A stretch of DNA of 64,000 nucleotides from Aliivibrio salmonicida LFI1238 (GTDB lineage: Bacteria; Pseudomonadota; Gammaproteobacteria; Enterobacterales; Vibrionaceae). This document shows, one piece after another, positions 55,668 through 64,000 of this stretch (position 1 is its first letter; each line of letters opens with the position of its first letter). Under the pieces are notes generated by a model that worked only from the letters and a program-made list of their open reading frames with translations, was not told the DNA's origin and did no database searches. The DNA lies in assembly GCF_000196495.1 (NCBI RefSeq), contig NC_011312.1:434001-498000 (forward strand), read 5' to 3'. The position numbers were made by a program, and so were the translations under genes.

Positions 55668-56945
55668 TTACTTATTTTTTTCTAATAATTTTGCTTTTTC
55701 GATCATGTTAGTAATAGTTGACCCTTGAACTAAAATAGAGAAAACAACGACAGAATAAGTCATTACAAGAATAATCTCTCTTACATCAATGTTTTTGTCG
55801 GGAATAACCATAATTCCAGATGGAATAGCAAGTGCCATCGCTAATGCTAAACCACCACGTAAACCTCCCCAAGTTAAGATCTTAACGGATAATGGATTGT
55901 AAGTTCTAAATCTCTTAAATCCGATATAAGAAACATAAACACTTAAATATCGACTAGTTAATACTAACGGTATAGATATAGCCATTAAAATCCAATCTTC
56001 TTGGTGGAATTTGAATAACAGCATAGACATACCTATTAATAAGAATAAAACGCCATTTAAAAATTCGTCTACTAATTCCCAAAAATGGTCTAAGTGTTCT
56101 TCACTTTCTTTTGAAAAACCAATGAAACGAGTCCAGTTTCCGATCATTATTCCGGCAACAACCATTGATAATGGGCCTGATACATGTATCACATCAGCTA
56201 AAGCGTAGCCAGCAGTCGGAATACCAATGGTTAATAATAATTCCATCGAATGGTCGTTCGTGGAACTTATTAGGTAATGGAATACTAGACCTAAAACAAA
56301 ACCATAAATTATGCCACCAATGGCTTCTTGGAAGAATAACGAAGTAACACTCCCTATCGTAGGGGTTTCATTACCGAAAGCAATCGTAAATAAAGTTACG
56401 AATATAACTAATCCGAAACCGTCATTAAAAAGAGATTCTCCTTCGATTTGGGTTGAAATACGTTGTGGAGCATTCATTTTTTTTACAATAGCTAAAACAG
56501 CTATTGGATCTGTTGGTGATATAAGAGCGCCAAATAACAAACAATAGATAAGGTCAAAATTAATACCTATGAATCCGCAGATAAACCACAGAGCAAAACC
56601 TATAAAGAAAGTTGAGAATAATGTAGCCCCGAGAGCTAACACAGTTATTTCCCATTTTTGATCTTTCATATGTGGGAGTTTGATCCCTAAACCACCAGCA
56701 AACAGCAAGAAGCCTAATATTCCTTTCAACAAGAAATCTTCAAAATTTATTTCAGTTAATGTTTCAGTTGCTATTTCTCTTAAGTGGAACCAACCATTGT
56801 GGCCCGCAATTATTATCGCAAGAGATAACATTATTGATCCTGCGGTAATGGCAATCGTGGTTTGCATTTTTCCTATTTTACTATTGAAGAATGCAATTAA
56901 CATTGCTCCAGCAGCAAGAAAACAGAGCGTATTGTAGACGGACAT
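55668..56945 (-). CDS. CPA1-type cation:proton antiporter (NhaP-like)
   Basis: A 425-residue membrane protein with about 12-13 helices. Family features are LLFAGGLGIKLPHMKDQ, CLLFGALISPTDPIAVLAIVKK (the unwound-helix region), EGESLFNDGFGLVIFVTLF (the ND-containing ion-binding helix), and TWGGLRGGLALAMALAIP (the conserved arginine helix). These identify a Na+ or K+/H+ exchanger of the NhaP/CPA1 group. There is no long cytosolic tail. It is divergent from metH and lies just beyond the insertion-sequence cluster. Confidence 0.92.
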   Translation of the reverse strand: MSVYNTLCFLAAGAMLIAFFNSKIGKMQTTIAITAGSIMLSLAIIIAGHNGWFHLREIATETLTEINFEDFLLKGILGFLLFAGGLGIKLPHMKDQKWEITVLALGATLFSTFFIGFALWFICGFIGINFDLIYCLLFGALISPTDPIAVLAIVKKMNAPQRISTQIEGESLFNDGFGLVIFVTLFTIAFGNETPTIGSVTSLFFQEAIGGIIYGFVLGLVFHYLISSTNDHSMELLLTIGIPTAGYALADVIHVSGPLSMVVAGIMIGNWTRFIGFSKESEEHLDHFWELVDEFLNGVLFLLIGMSMLLFKFHQEDWILMAISIPLVLTSRYLSVYVSYIGFKRFRTYNPLSVKILTWGGLRGGLALAMALAIPSGIMVIPDKNIDVREIILVMTYSVVVFSILVQGSTITNMIEKAKLLEKNK

Positions 56946-57057
56946 TACTAAACCTCTAATTATGTATTTTATGTAACAAACTATGACTTATATCATTTTC
57001 CGCGTAATTTGATAAATATCAAATATTATTTCTATTTTGTTAAAATAAATCCATTTT

Positions 57058-57073
57058 AGACGTCTAGATTTCT
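57058..57073 (+). promoter_or_regulatory. Tandem MetJ boxes upstream of metH
   Basis: Two adjacent 8-base boxes: AGACGTCT, a perfect match to the met box, followed directly by AGATTTCT (6 of 8). MetJ dimers bind such tandem 8-mers cooperatively. They lie 53 bases before the metH start codon, suggesting repression by MetJ with S-adenosylmethionine. Confidence 0.72.
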
Positions 57074-57125
57074 ATTCGATGTGTGATAGGATTGTAAAAA
57101 GAAAGTTTATGGATGAGGCAGTACC

Positions 57126-60100
57126 GTGGCAGGAAGCATGATAAAAAATCAAATCGAAAAACAGCTTTTAGAACGAATTTTATTGATTGATGGTGGTATG
57201 GGTACCATGATTCAAGAATATAAATTTGAAGAAAATGATTACCGTGGAGAAAGATTCATTGATTGGCATTGTGATCTAAAAGGAAATAATGATCTATTAG
57301 TCTTGTCAAACCCTAGTGTAATTCGTGATATTCATTTGGCCTATTTAGAAGCAGGGGCCGATATTCTTGAAACAAACACTTTTAATGCAACGACGATTGC
57401 AATGGCTGACTATGATATGGAAAGCCTAAGTGCAGAAATTAACTTTGAAGCTGCAAAATTAGCTAGAAAAGCAGCCGATGAATGGACTCTCAAAACACCT
57501 CATAAACCCCGTTATGTTGCGGGTGTTCTAGGACCAACAAATAGAACCTGTACGCTTTCACCTGATGTTAATGACCCGGGTTTTCGTAATGTCACATTTG
57601 ATGGATTAGTTAAAGCATATTCTGAATCTACTCGCGCTCTTATTAAAGGTGGATCTGATTTAATTCTTATCGAAACTATTTTTGATACCTTGAATGCGAA
57701 GGCCTGTTCATTTGCCGTTGAATCTGTTTTTGAAGAAATGGGAATTACATTACCCGTTATGATCTCGGGAACTATCACGGACGCCTCTGGCCGTACATTA
57801 TCAGGTCAAACTACAGAAGCTTTCTATAATGCACTCCGTCATGTAAAACCAATCTCATTTGGTCTTAATTGTGCTTTAGGCCCTGACGAGTTGCGTGAAT
57901 ATGTTGGAGAATTATCTCGAATTTCTGAATGCAGTGTTTCGGCTCACCCAAATGCTGGCTTACCTAATGCGTTTGGTGAATATGATCTTTCTCCTGAAGA
58001 GATGGCAGAGCACGTAGCTGAATGGGCTCGAAGCGGCTTCTTAAATTTAATCGGGGGTTGTTGTGGTACAACGCCAGAACATATTCGTCAAATGGCTGCG
58101 GCAGTTGAAGGTGTGAAGCCTCGCGTTTTACCTGATATTCCTGTTGCTTGTCGTTTGTCTGGTTTAGAGCCTCTAACCATTTCTAAAGAGTCTTTGTTTG
58201 TAAATGTTGGTGAAAGAACTAACGTAACGGGTTCTGCTCGTTTTAAACGTTTGATTAAAGAAGAGTTATACGATGAAGCGTTAAGTGTTGCCCGTGAACA
58301 AGTTGAAAATGGCGCACAAATTATCGATATAAATATGGATGAAGGAATGTTGGAATCAGAAGCCTGTATGGTTCGCTTCCTTAATCTATGTGCATCTGAG
58401 CCTGAAATATCGAAAGTTCCAGTGATGGTCGATTCCTCTAAATGGGAAGTTATCGAGGCTGGCTTAAAGTGTATTCAGGGTAAAGGTATCGTTAACTCTA
58501 TTTCACTGAAAGAAGGTAAAGAAAAATTTGTAGAACAAGCTAAGTTGGTTCGCCGTTACGGTGCGGCAGTTATTGTGATGGCCTTTGATGAGAAAGGGCA
58601 AGCGGATACTCGTGAACGAAAGATCGAGATATGCACCAACGCTTATAATATTTTAGTTAATGAAGTTGGTTTCCCACCTGAAGATATCATTTTTGATCCA
58701 AATATCTTTGCTATTGCGACTGGTATTGATGAGCATAATAATTATGCTGTCGATTTCATAGAAGCCGTTGCCGATATTAAAAGAACATTACCTCATGCGA
58801 TGATCTCAGGTGGTGTTTCTAATGTGTCATTCTCATTCCGTGGAAATAATTACGTTAGAGAGGCAATTCAGGCTGTATTTTTATACCACTGTTTTAAACA
58901 TGGTATGGATATGGGAATAGTAAATGCTGGTCAGCTGGAAATTTACGATAACGTACCTGAAGAATTACGAGAGGCGGTTGAAGATGTAGTCTTAAATCGA
59001 AGAGATGATTCCACAGAACGTTTGCTGGATATTGCTACTGCTTATTTAGAAAAAGCGGTGGGTAAAGTTGAAGATAAATCAGCACTAGAATGGCGTACTT
59101 GGACGGTAGAAAAGCGTTTAGAGCATTCTTTAGTTAAAGGTATTACTGACTTTATTGTCGATGATACAGAAGAAGCTCGTGTTAATTCTGAACGCCCAAT
59201 TCATGTGATTGAAGGTCCATTAATGGATGGGATGAACGTGGTTGGTGATTTGTTTGGTGAAGGAAAGATGTTCCTTCCACAAGTAGTAAAATCAGCTCGT
59301 GTAATGAAGCAAGCGGTTGCTCATTTAGAACCCTTTATAAATGCAACAAAAGACGTAGGTTCTACAAATGGGAAAATCTTATTAGCGACAGTTAAAGGTG
59401 ACGTTCATGATATTGGAAAGAATATCGTAGGTGTCGTACTTCAATGTAATAATTATGAAATTATTGACCTTGGTGTCATGGTGTCATGTGAAAAAATTCT
59501 TAAAGTAGCTAAAGAAGAAAACGTCGATATTATTGGTTTATCTGGTTTGATCACCCCTTCTCTTGATGAGATGGTGCATGTTGCTAAAGAGATGGAACGA
59601 CAAGGATTTACTGTGCCTCTTTTGATCGGTGGGGCAACGACATCGAAAGCGCACACTGCCGTTAAAATAGAACAAAATTACTCACAGCCGGTTGTTTATG
59701 TGAATAATGCCTCACGTGCCGTAGGCGTATGTACATCACTTCTTTCTAATGAATTAAAACCTGCATTTATTGAAAAGTTAGATTTAGATTATGACCGAGT
59801 GCGAGATCAGCATAATAGAAAAATACCACGTACAAAACCTATTACATTAGAAAGGGCACGAGCTAATAAAGTTGATATCGATTGGGTTAGTTATACTCCA
59901 CCAACGCCAATGAAACCAGGCGTACATATTATAGATGATGTTGATATAGCAACATTACGTAAATATATCGATTGGACACCATTCTTTATGACTTGGTCTT
60001 TAATGGGGAAATACCCTGCGATTTTAGAGCATGATGAAGTTGGCGAAGAAGCGAAACGCTTATATAAAGACGCTAATGATCTTTTAGACCGTGTAGACAC

Positions 60101-60806
60101 TGAAGGGTTATTAAAAGCCCGTGGTATGTGTGCATTATTTCCTGCGGCAGGTATTGGTGATGATATCGAAGTGTATAGCGATGAATCTCGAACAACAGTC
60201 GTAAAAGTACTGCATAATTTGCGTCAACAAACGGCAAAACCAAAAGGGTTTAATTACTGCCTATCTGATTATATAGCACCAAAAGAAAGTGGGAAGAAAG
60301 ATTGGATTGGTGGTTTTGCGGTTACTGGTGGAATCGGTGAACGTGATTTAGCGGATGCATATAAAGCGAATGGTGATGATTATAACGCAATTATGATCCA
60401 AGCTATTGCTGATCGTTTAGCGGAAGGTTTTGCTGAATATTTACATGAAAAAGTACGTAAAGAAATTTGGGGTTATGCTACGGACGAAAACCTGGCTAAT
60501 GATGAGTTGATCCGAGAAAAATATCAAGGTATTAGGCCTGCTCCTGGATATCCTGCATGTCCTGAACATACTGAAAAAGGGGCTCTTTGGGAATTAATGA
60601 AGATTGAAGAATCAATTGGCATGTCATTAACATCGAGCTATGCAATGTGGCCTGGCGCTTCAGTATCTGGAATGTATTTTTCTCATCCTGATTCTCGTTA
60701 TTTTGCTATTGCACAAATACAGAAAGATCAAGCTGAAAGTTACGCTGAACGAAAAGGCTGGGATATGTTAGAAGCAGAGAAATGGTTAGGACCTAACTTA
60801 AATTAA
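57126..60806 (+). CDS. metH: Cobalamin-dependent methionine synthase MetH
   Basis: Transfers the methyl group of 5-methyltetrahydrofolate to homocysteine through cobalamin. The 1226 residues cover all four modules: the homocysteine domain (DGGMGTMIQ, with Zn ligands incl. GGCCGTTP), the folate domain (FVNVGERTNVTGS, MVDSSKWEVIEAGL), the cobalamin domain (VKGDVHDIGKNIVGVVL with the axial His, GLITPSLDEM), and the reactivation domain (RPAPGYPACPEHTEK, MWPGASVSG). It starts at GTG, with GAGG 7 bases upstream; an ATG at 57138 is an alternative. A terminator follows. Confidence 0.97.
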   Translation: MAGSMIKNQIEKQLLERILLIDGGMGTMIQEYKFEENDYRGERFIDWHCDLKGNNDLLVLSNPSVIRDIHLAYLEAGADILETNTFNATTIAMADYDMESLSAEINFEAAKLARKAADEWTLKTPHKPRYVAGVLGPTNRTCTLSPDVNDPGFRNVTFDGLVKAYSESTRALIKGGSDLILIETIFDTLNAKACSFAVESVFEEMGITLPVMISGTITDASGRTLSGQTTEAFYNALRHVKPISFGLNCALGPDELREYVGELSRISECSVSAHPNAGLPNAFGEYDLSPEEMAEHVAEWARSGFLNLIGGCCGTTPEHIRQMAAAVEGVKPRVLPDIPVACRLSGLEPLTISKESLFVNVGERTNVTGSARFKRLIKEELYDEALSVAREQVENGAQIIDINMDEGMLESEACMVRFLNLCASEPEISKVPVMVDSSKWEVIEAGLKCIQGKGIVNSISLKEGKEKFVEQAKLVRRYGAAVIVMAFDEKGQADTRERKIEICTNAYNILVNEVGFPPEDIIFDPNIFAIATGIDEHNNYAVDFIEAVADIKRTLPHAMISGGVSNVSFSFRGNNYVREAIQAVFLYHCFKHGMDMGIVNAGQLEIYDNVPEELREAVEDVVLNRRDDSTERLLDIATAYLEKAVGKVEDKSALEWRTWTVEKRLEHSLVKGITDFIVDDTEEARVNSERPIHVIEGPLMDGMNVVGDLFGEGKMFLPQVVKSARVMKQAVAHLEPFINATKDVGSTNGKILLATVKGDVHDIGKNIVGVVLQCNNYEIIDLGVMVSCEKILKVAKEENVDIIGLSGLITPSLDEMVHVAKEMERQGFTVPLLIGGATTSKAHTAVKIEQNYSQPVVYVNNASRAVGVCTSLLSNELKPAFIEKLDLDYDRVRDQHNRKIPRTKPITLERARANKVDIDWVSYTPPTPMKPGVHIIDDVDIATLRKYIDWTPFFMTWSLMGKYPAILEHDEVGEEAKRLYKDANDLLDRVDTEGLLKARGMCALFPAAGIGDDIEVYSDESRTTVVKVLHNLRQQTAKPKGFNYCLSDYIAPKESGKKDWIGGFAVTGGIGERDLADAYKANGDDYNAIMIQAIADRLAEGFAEYLHEKVRKEIWGYATDENLANDELIREKYQGIRPAPGYPACPEHTEKGALWELMKIEESIGMSLTSSYAMWPGASVSGMYFSHPDSRYFAIAQIQKDQAESYAERKGWDMLEAEKWLGPNLN

Positions 60807-60829
60807 ACCTTAATTATGACTTAAAATAA

Positions 60830-60861
60830 ATGCCCATTAGCGAATGTTAATGGGTATTTTT
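60830..60861 (+). terminator. Terminator of metH
   Basis: ATGCCCATTA pairs with TTAATGGGTAT around a short loop and runs into TTTT. Confidence 0.82.
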
Positions 60862-60874
60862 ATTACGTTAATAT

Positions 60875-61223
60875 TTATTCGAAGAGTTCTTTATGAAGTA
60901 CTTCCACTGCTTTTTTTGCTTCAGAGTCACTTAATAAAAAGCATAAATTATGCGGGCTAGCACCGTAACAAATCATACGTAAATTAAATTCTTCTAATGT
61001 ACCAAAAACTTGCTTTGCAGAACCTTTAGAGTTACTCATCTTATTACCAATTAAAGCGACTAAGCATAGATTGTTTTCAACTTCTACAGTGCAAAGTTCT
61101 TCGAGCTCTCTTTGTGCCTCTAACGGTAGTTCAGGAGCTTTACCGTTAGTGTTCGTTTGATCTAAAGTTAATGCAACACTGACCTCTGATGTGGTAATTA
61201 AATCTACCGATATTTGGTATTTA
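60875..61223 (-). pseudogene. lysC: lysC 3' fragment (C-terminal ACT region of aspartokinase III)
   Basis: This fragment encodes YQISVDLITTSEVSVALTLD, then NNLCLVALIGNKMSNSKGSAKQVF, NLRMICYGASPHNLCFL and a final HKELFE before TAA. It matches the second half of the paired ACT domains of LysC, which bind lysine. It is separated from the rest of the gene by the IS982-family element. It has no start codon of its own, so it is probably not translated. Confidence 0.93.
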
Positions 61224-62224
61224 ACCTGAATTCTGGATAAAACATGCTTTAAGCGAGGATTAGTTCAAATTCACATTCTGATAGCTTAATTCGTGGCTTT
61301 TGTTTTTTTAAACAATAAGCCACAACGCCTGAAATTACATTTAGCATGAAACCAGTCACGCTACGATGACGGCTATGTTCAATTTGAGAGATATTCTTCA
61401 ATTGGTCATTTATCGTTTCGATAATGTATCTCTTTGATAACATAGCCTTATCAAAAGCACTTATCTCTTTTGCTTTCATGTTTTTTCGCGAGGTAGTCAC
61501 TAAATCGACATCAGAGTTCTTTAAGCTCTCACTCAACTTTTTACCTATGTACCCTTTATCAGCGTACAATTTCCCCGAGAGTTCTTTGCATAAATCAGGT
61601 ACAGGAGTCCTATCATTTACATTGCCAGCTGTGATTTTCAGCGAAATAATTTCTCCAAGATGGTTAATCAATAAATGAAGTTTGAAGCCGAAAAACCATC
61701 CCATGGTACCTTTTCCTCTTTTCGCAACACCATCAAAGACTTTATGGCGAGGAATTCGAATGTTATGGCATACTTTAAGACTCGTGGAGTCAACAAAAGC
61801 AATGCCAGTCGGCTTACCTTTGATAGATTGAAAATAGGCACACATTGGGGCGATTAGGCTAGGCATTTTGCTCACAAATCGAGTGTAGCTAAGTAAATTT
61901 GGAAAGTATCCTTTCCAATATTGATGAACTAACCCGATATAGAAGTTCTTGAAATCTCTATGATTTGATTGATGAAAAGCGATGACAATAGTCATACATT
62001 CACTAGTAGACATTACTGACTGACGTTTTCTTTTTCTCTCACTAGCCTCAACAAGGTATTTTTCCCATTGAGATAAGAATTGATAACAAAAATCATCGAC
62101 ATCACAAAATATATCAACTAATTTATTCATCTTGCCCACCTTTTAAAATACGTTCAAATAATTCTTGGTCGAAAGATCTGATCGTTAGGTGGGCAATTAG
62201 TTCAGCCTTATCCAGAATTCAGGT
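61224..62224 (-). mobile_element. IS982-family insertion sequence inside lysC
   Basis: A 1001-base element with inverted ends reading ACCTGAATTCTGGATAA on both sides, like the ends of IS982. The 6-base repeat TATTTA flanks it directly (61218-61223 and 62225-62230). It carries one intact transposase gene in the same orientation as lysC. Removing the element and one repeat restores an open lysC frame. Confidence 0.94.
61249..62130 (-). CDS. IS982-family transposase
   Basis: A ~293-residue DDE-type transposase. Motifs are CMTIVIAFHQSNHRDFKNFY, FPNLLSYTRFVSKMP, GIAFVDSTSLKVCHN (first Asp), GWFFGFKLHLLINHLGEI, YADKGYIGKK (second Asp) and SKRYIIETINDQLKN (Glu). The ATG at 62130 has AAGG 8 bases upstream; an in-frame GTG at 62139 is an alternative. 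It is complete. Confidence 0.93.
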   Translation of the reverse strand: MNKLVDIFCDVDDFCYQFLSQWEKYLVEASERKRKRQSVMSTSECMTIVIAFHQSNHRDFKNFYIGLVHQYWKGYFPNLLSYTRFVSKMPSLIAPMCAYFQSIKGKPTGIAFVDSTSLKVCHNIRIPRHKVFDGVAKRGKGTMGWFFGFKLHLLINHLGEIISLKITAGNVNDRTPVPDLCKELSGKLYADKGYIGKKLSESLKNSDVDLVTTSRKNMKAKEISAFDKAMLSKRYIIETINDQLKNISQIEHSRHRSVTGFMLNVISGVVAYCLKKQKPRIKLSECEFELILA

Positions 62225-63231
62225 TATTTAGCTAAAATTTTAAATACTTCAGCTAAAAATCCATAAGCATGAAACATACTTGGGCTATGTAACGTCACCA
62301 TGGTTTGATTGCAACGTAATGTTAATGCTCGAAATAATGGAGAGCTATTTACCTTTTGTTTGATCCATGTACCGCCTTTTTCTGGCTCTTTAGATGAGCC
62401 AACAAACACTGGGATTTGATGACGCAATGCAGGAAGTAAAGTTGAAGGATGTAGAATTTTCGCACCATAGTTTGCCATTTCTGATGCTTCACTAAAGCTG
62501 ATTTCTGGAATAGGGGAAGCTTTGGGAGCGATGCGAGGATCTGTCGTATAAATACCAGGGACATCAGTCCAAATTTCTAAACCGCAAGCTCTTACTGATT
62601 CTGCGATCAAGGCTGCACTATAATCACTACCGCCTCTGCCTAATGTTGTTGTATTTCCGTCACAATCCGCACCAATAAATCCTTGAGTAACGACGATGTG
62701 TTTTTGGCATAAAGGAGCTAGTTTTTCTTGAGCTAGATGAGAAATATAGTCTAATTGAGGTTCGCCTTTACCAAATGTTGAGTCAGTACGAAGAACGGTT
62801 CTTATATCAAAACGAACGGCTGAATTGCCTCGCTCAATTAACAATTGAGTAAATAGGTGAGTAGACATTAGCTCACCGCAAGAAACAAGGTGATCGGTTA
62901 ATTTATCACTTATTTGGAATGAGGCTGAATCAGCGGCTTTTTCTATATCATCTAAGATTTCAAGAATAGCTTGTTCTGGATAAACAGGATCAGCTAATTG
63001 ATCTAATACAGAGAAGTGAATATCTTTTAATTCATTAAGAATATTTTTTTTCCGTTGAGTATTTTCAACACCGTTAGCTAATTCAACTAACAGGTTTGTG
63101 ACCCCTGAGCAGGCGCTAATAACAACTAAGTGAGTATTTTTGTTTTGTTCTATTACATGGGCACTACGGCTCATTGCTTCAAAATTAGCAACGCTAGTGC
63201 CACCAAATTTAGCAACATTTATAGGGTTCAC
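62225..63231 (-). pseudogene. lysC: lysC 5' fragment (aspartokinase III catalytic domain, truncated by IS982)
   Basis: 335 codons remain in frame before a TAA formed at the insertion junction. Present are VAKFGGTSVANFEAM at the N terminus, VSCGELMSTHLF, GRGGSDYSAALIAES and the beginning of the first ACT domain (FLAEVFKILAK). Kinase residues look intact but most of the lysine-binding ACT region is missing. Joined with the 3' fragment the gene would encode 449 residues, exactly the length of E. coli LysC. Translation starts at GTG with GGGAG upstream. The fragment could still yield a kinase lacking lysine control, or be inactive. Confidence 0.93.
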
Positions 63232-63304
63232 TATCCTGTCTCCCGACTACATCCAATGTGGAAATAAATATGAAGAAACGACAGCAATATAAAAGGTTAT
63301 TGCT

Positions 63305-63480
63305 AGAAGCTCTTCACTTAATATTTAAGTGACAATCGTAAGGATTCAGCCAATACGATCGATAAACGACTCCCAAGGGTAGTTTATCTCGGCATAACTC
63401 TCCCTCACTTATTTGTTTTGGAGTTTGGGCTCCACAAATTAAGCTACCTAGGTAATGCTCCTCTTCTTTATATTTCTAAA
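63305..63480 (-). promoter_or_regulatory. Lysine riboswitch (L box) of lysC
   Basis: On the minus strand the leader has the lysine-aptamer landmarks in order: AGAGGAGC, TGGAGCC...AACTCC, AAGTGAGGGAGAG, TATGCCGAGATAAAC, then GGCTGAATCC and TTGTCAC. It ends about 75 bases before the lysC start. A hairpin, AGCAATA/TATTGCT at 63283-63304, lies between aptamer and start and may belong to the expression platform. It now controls a broken gene. Confidence 0.88.
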
Positions 63481-63686
63481 AGTACGAAATACGTTTCATT
63501 AATGTGCTTTTTTATGAATCAAATGTCAATTGATAGTAACGTTTTTTTTGTCTTTCTTACCTTCTAAGTAAAATTTAACTATTTAGTGTTGTTTTAGGCA
63601 GTTAAGTCACTCTAATTAGTTTGTCTAATTGAGTTTAATTATTTTTATGTTTATTATTTGAACACTTACTATTCAAGGAGCGAGTC

Positions 63687-64000
63687 ATGCAAAGTTTTAT
63701 TCCACCACAAAGAACCCTTATGGGACCTGGTCCATCTGATGTTTCTCCCCAGGTATTACAAGCATTGAGTCGCCCTACTATTGGTCATTTAGACCCATTG
63801 TTTATTAAAATGATGGATGAAGTAAAAGAGTTATTAAAATACGCATTTCAAACAAAAAATGAATTTACTATCGCGGTGTCAGCGCCAGGCAGTGCAGGAA
63901 TGGAAACGTGTTTTGTTAATCTTGTAGAGAGAGGCGAAAAAGTACTTGTTTGCCGTAATGGTGTTTTTGGTGAGCGAATGCGACAGAATGTAGAGCGTTG
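63687..64000 (+). CDS. Class V aminotransferase (alanine-glyoxylate/serine-pyruvate type), partial
   Basis: The gene runs off the right edge; 104 codons are visible. The N terminus MQSFIPPQRTLMGPGPSDVSPQV, then RPTIGHLDPLF and VSAPGSAGMETCFVNLVERGEKVLVCRNGVFGERM, matches PLP-dependent alanine-glyoxylate aminotransferases, with the GSAGME loop that contacts PLP phosphate. AAGGAG lies 6 bases before the ATG. The PLP lysine is outside the window. It is divergent from lysC. Confidence 0.88.
   Translation, partial: MQSFIPPQRTLMGPGPSDVSPQVLQALSRPTIGHLDPLFIKMMDEVKELLKYAFQTKNEFTIAVSAPGSAGMETCFVNLVERGEKVLVCRNGVFGERMRQNVER

Overview
The window is chromosomal DNA from a member of the Vibrionaceae, most likely Aliivibrio. 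This rests on the gene content and order (cysJIH, cysDN-permease-cysC, fklB/oapA, ytfJ-ytfK-msrA-tamAB, a Zrg-type zinc cluster), low GC content and Vibrio-like 16S rRNA. It is mostly core chromosome with three accessory patches: the end of an integrative element at dusA (1 to about 3100), an insertion-sequence pile-up behind the rRNA operons (50654-55401), and an IS982-family copy inside lysC (61224-62224).

Left end: a partial RepA-like AAA ATPase and two related tyrosine integrases, all on the minus strand, abut dusA, a known integration target. Next come an outer membrane protein, a small unknown protein and cysJIH (sulfite reductase and PAPS reductase). cysDN, an SLC13/TrkA-C permease and cysC follow at 22434-27204, so both halves of assimilatory sulfate reduction are present. 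Between them lie fklB and oapA, then a long minus-strand run (19504 to 13153): DedA, ATP-grasp, DinB-like, NRDE, YHS, DoxX-like, an OlsF-like bifunctional acyltransferase and a Crp/Fnr regulator. Its tight spacing suggests one or two transcription units centred on an ornithine-lipid-type aminolipid. cpdB stands alone.

Middle: a five-gene minus-strand cluster (31925 to 28468) encodes a ZrgA-like His-rich protein, a MacB/FtsX-type ABC transporter, a DUF3299 protein and a DUF2607 protein. A near-perfect Zur-box palindrome lies just upstream. ytfJ, ytfK, msrA, tamA and tamB follow. Two complete rRNA operons then stand in tandem. The first has a tRNA-free spacer; the second has tRNA-Ile and tRNA-Ala in its spacer and tRNA-Asp after the 5S gene. 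The copies differ at three 16S positions and in one short stretch of 23S.

Right end: an intact IS66-family element with an 8-bp target duplication, a decayed IS4-family element, and an IS3-family element with a canonical A AAA AAG frameshift site. After these come a CPA1-type cation/proton antiporter and metH, which is preceded by tandem MetJ boxes. lysC is preceded by a lysine riboswitch but is split by the IS982-family element; removing the element and one 6-bp repeat restores a 449-residue frame. The window ends in a class V aminotransferase gene.
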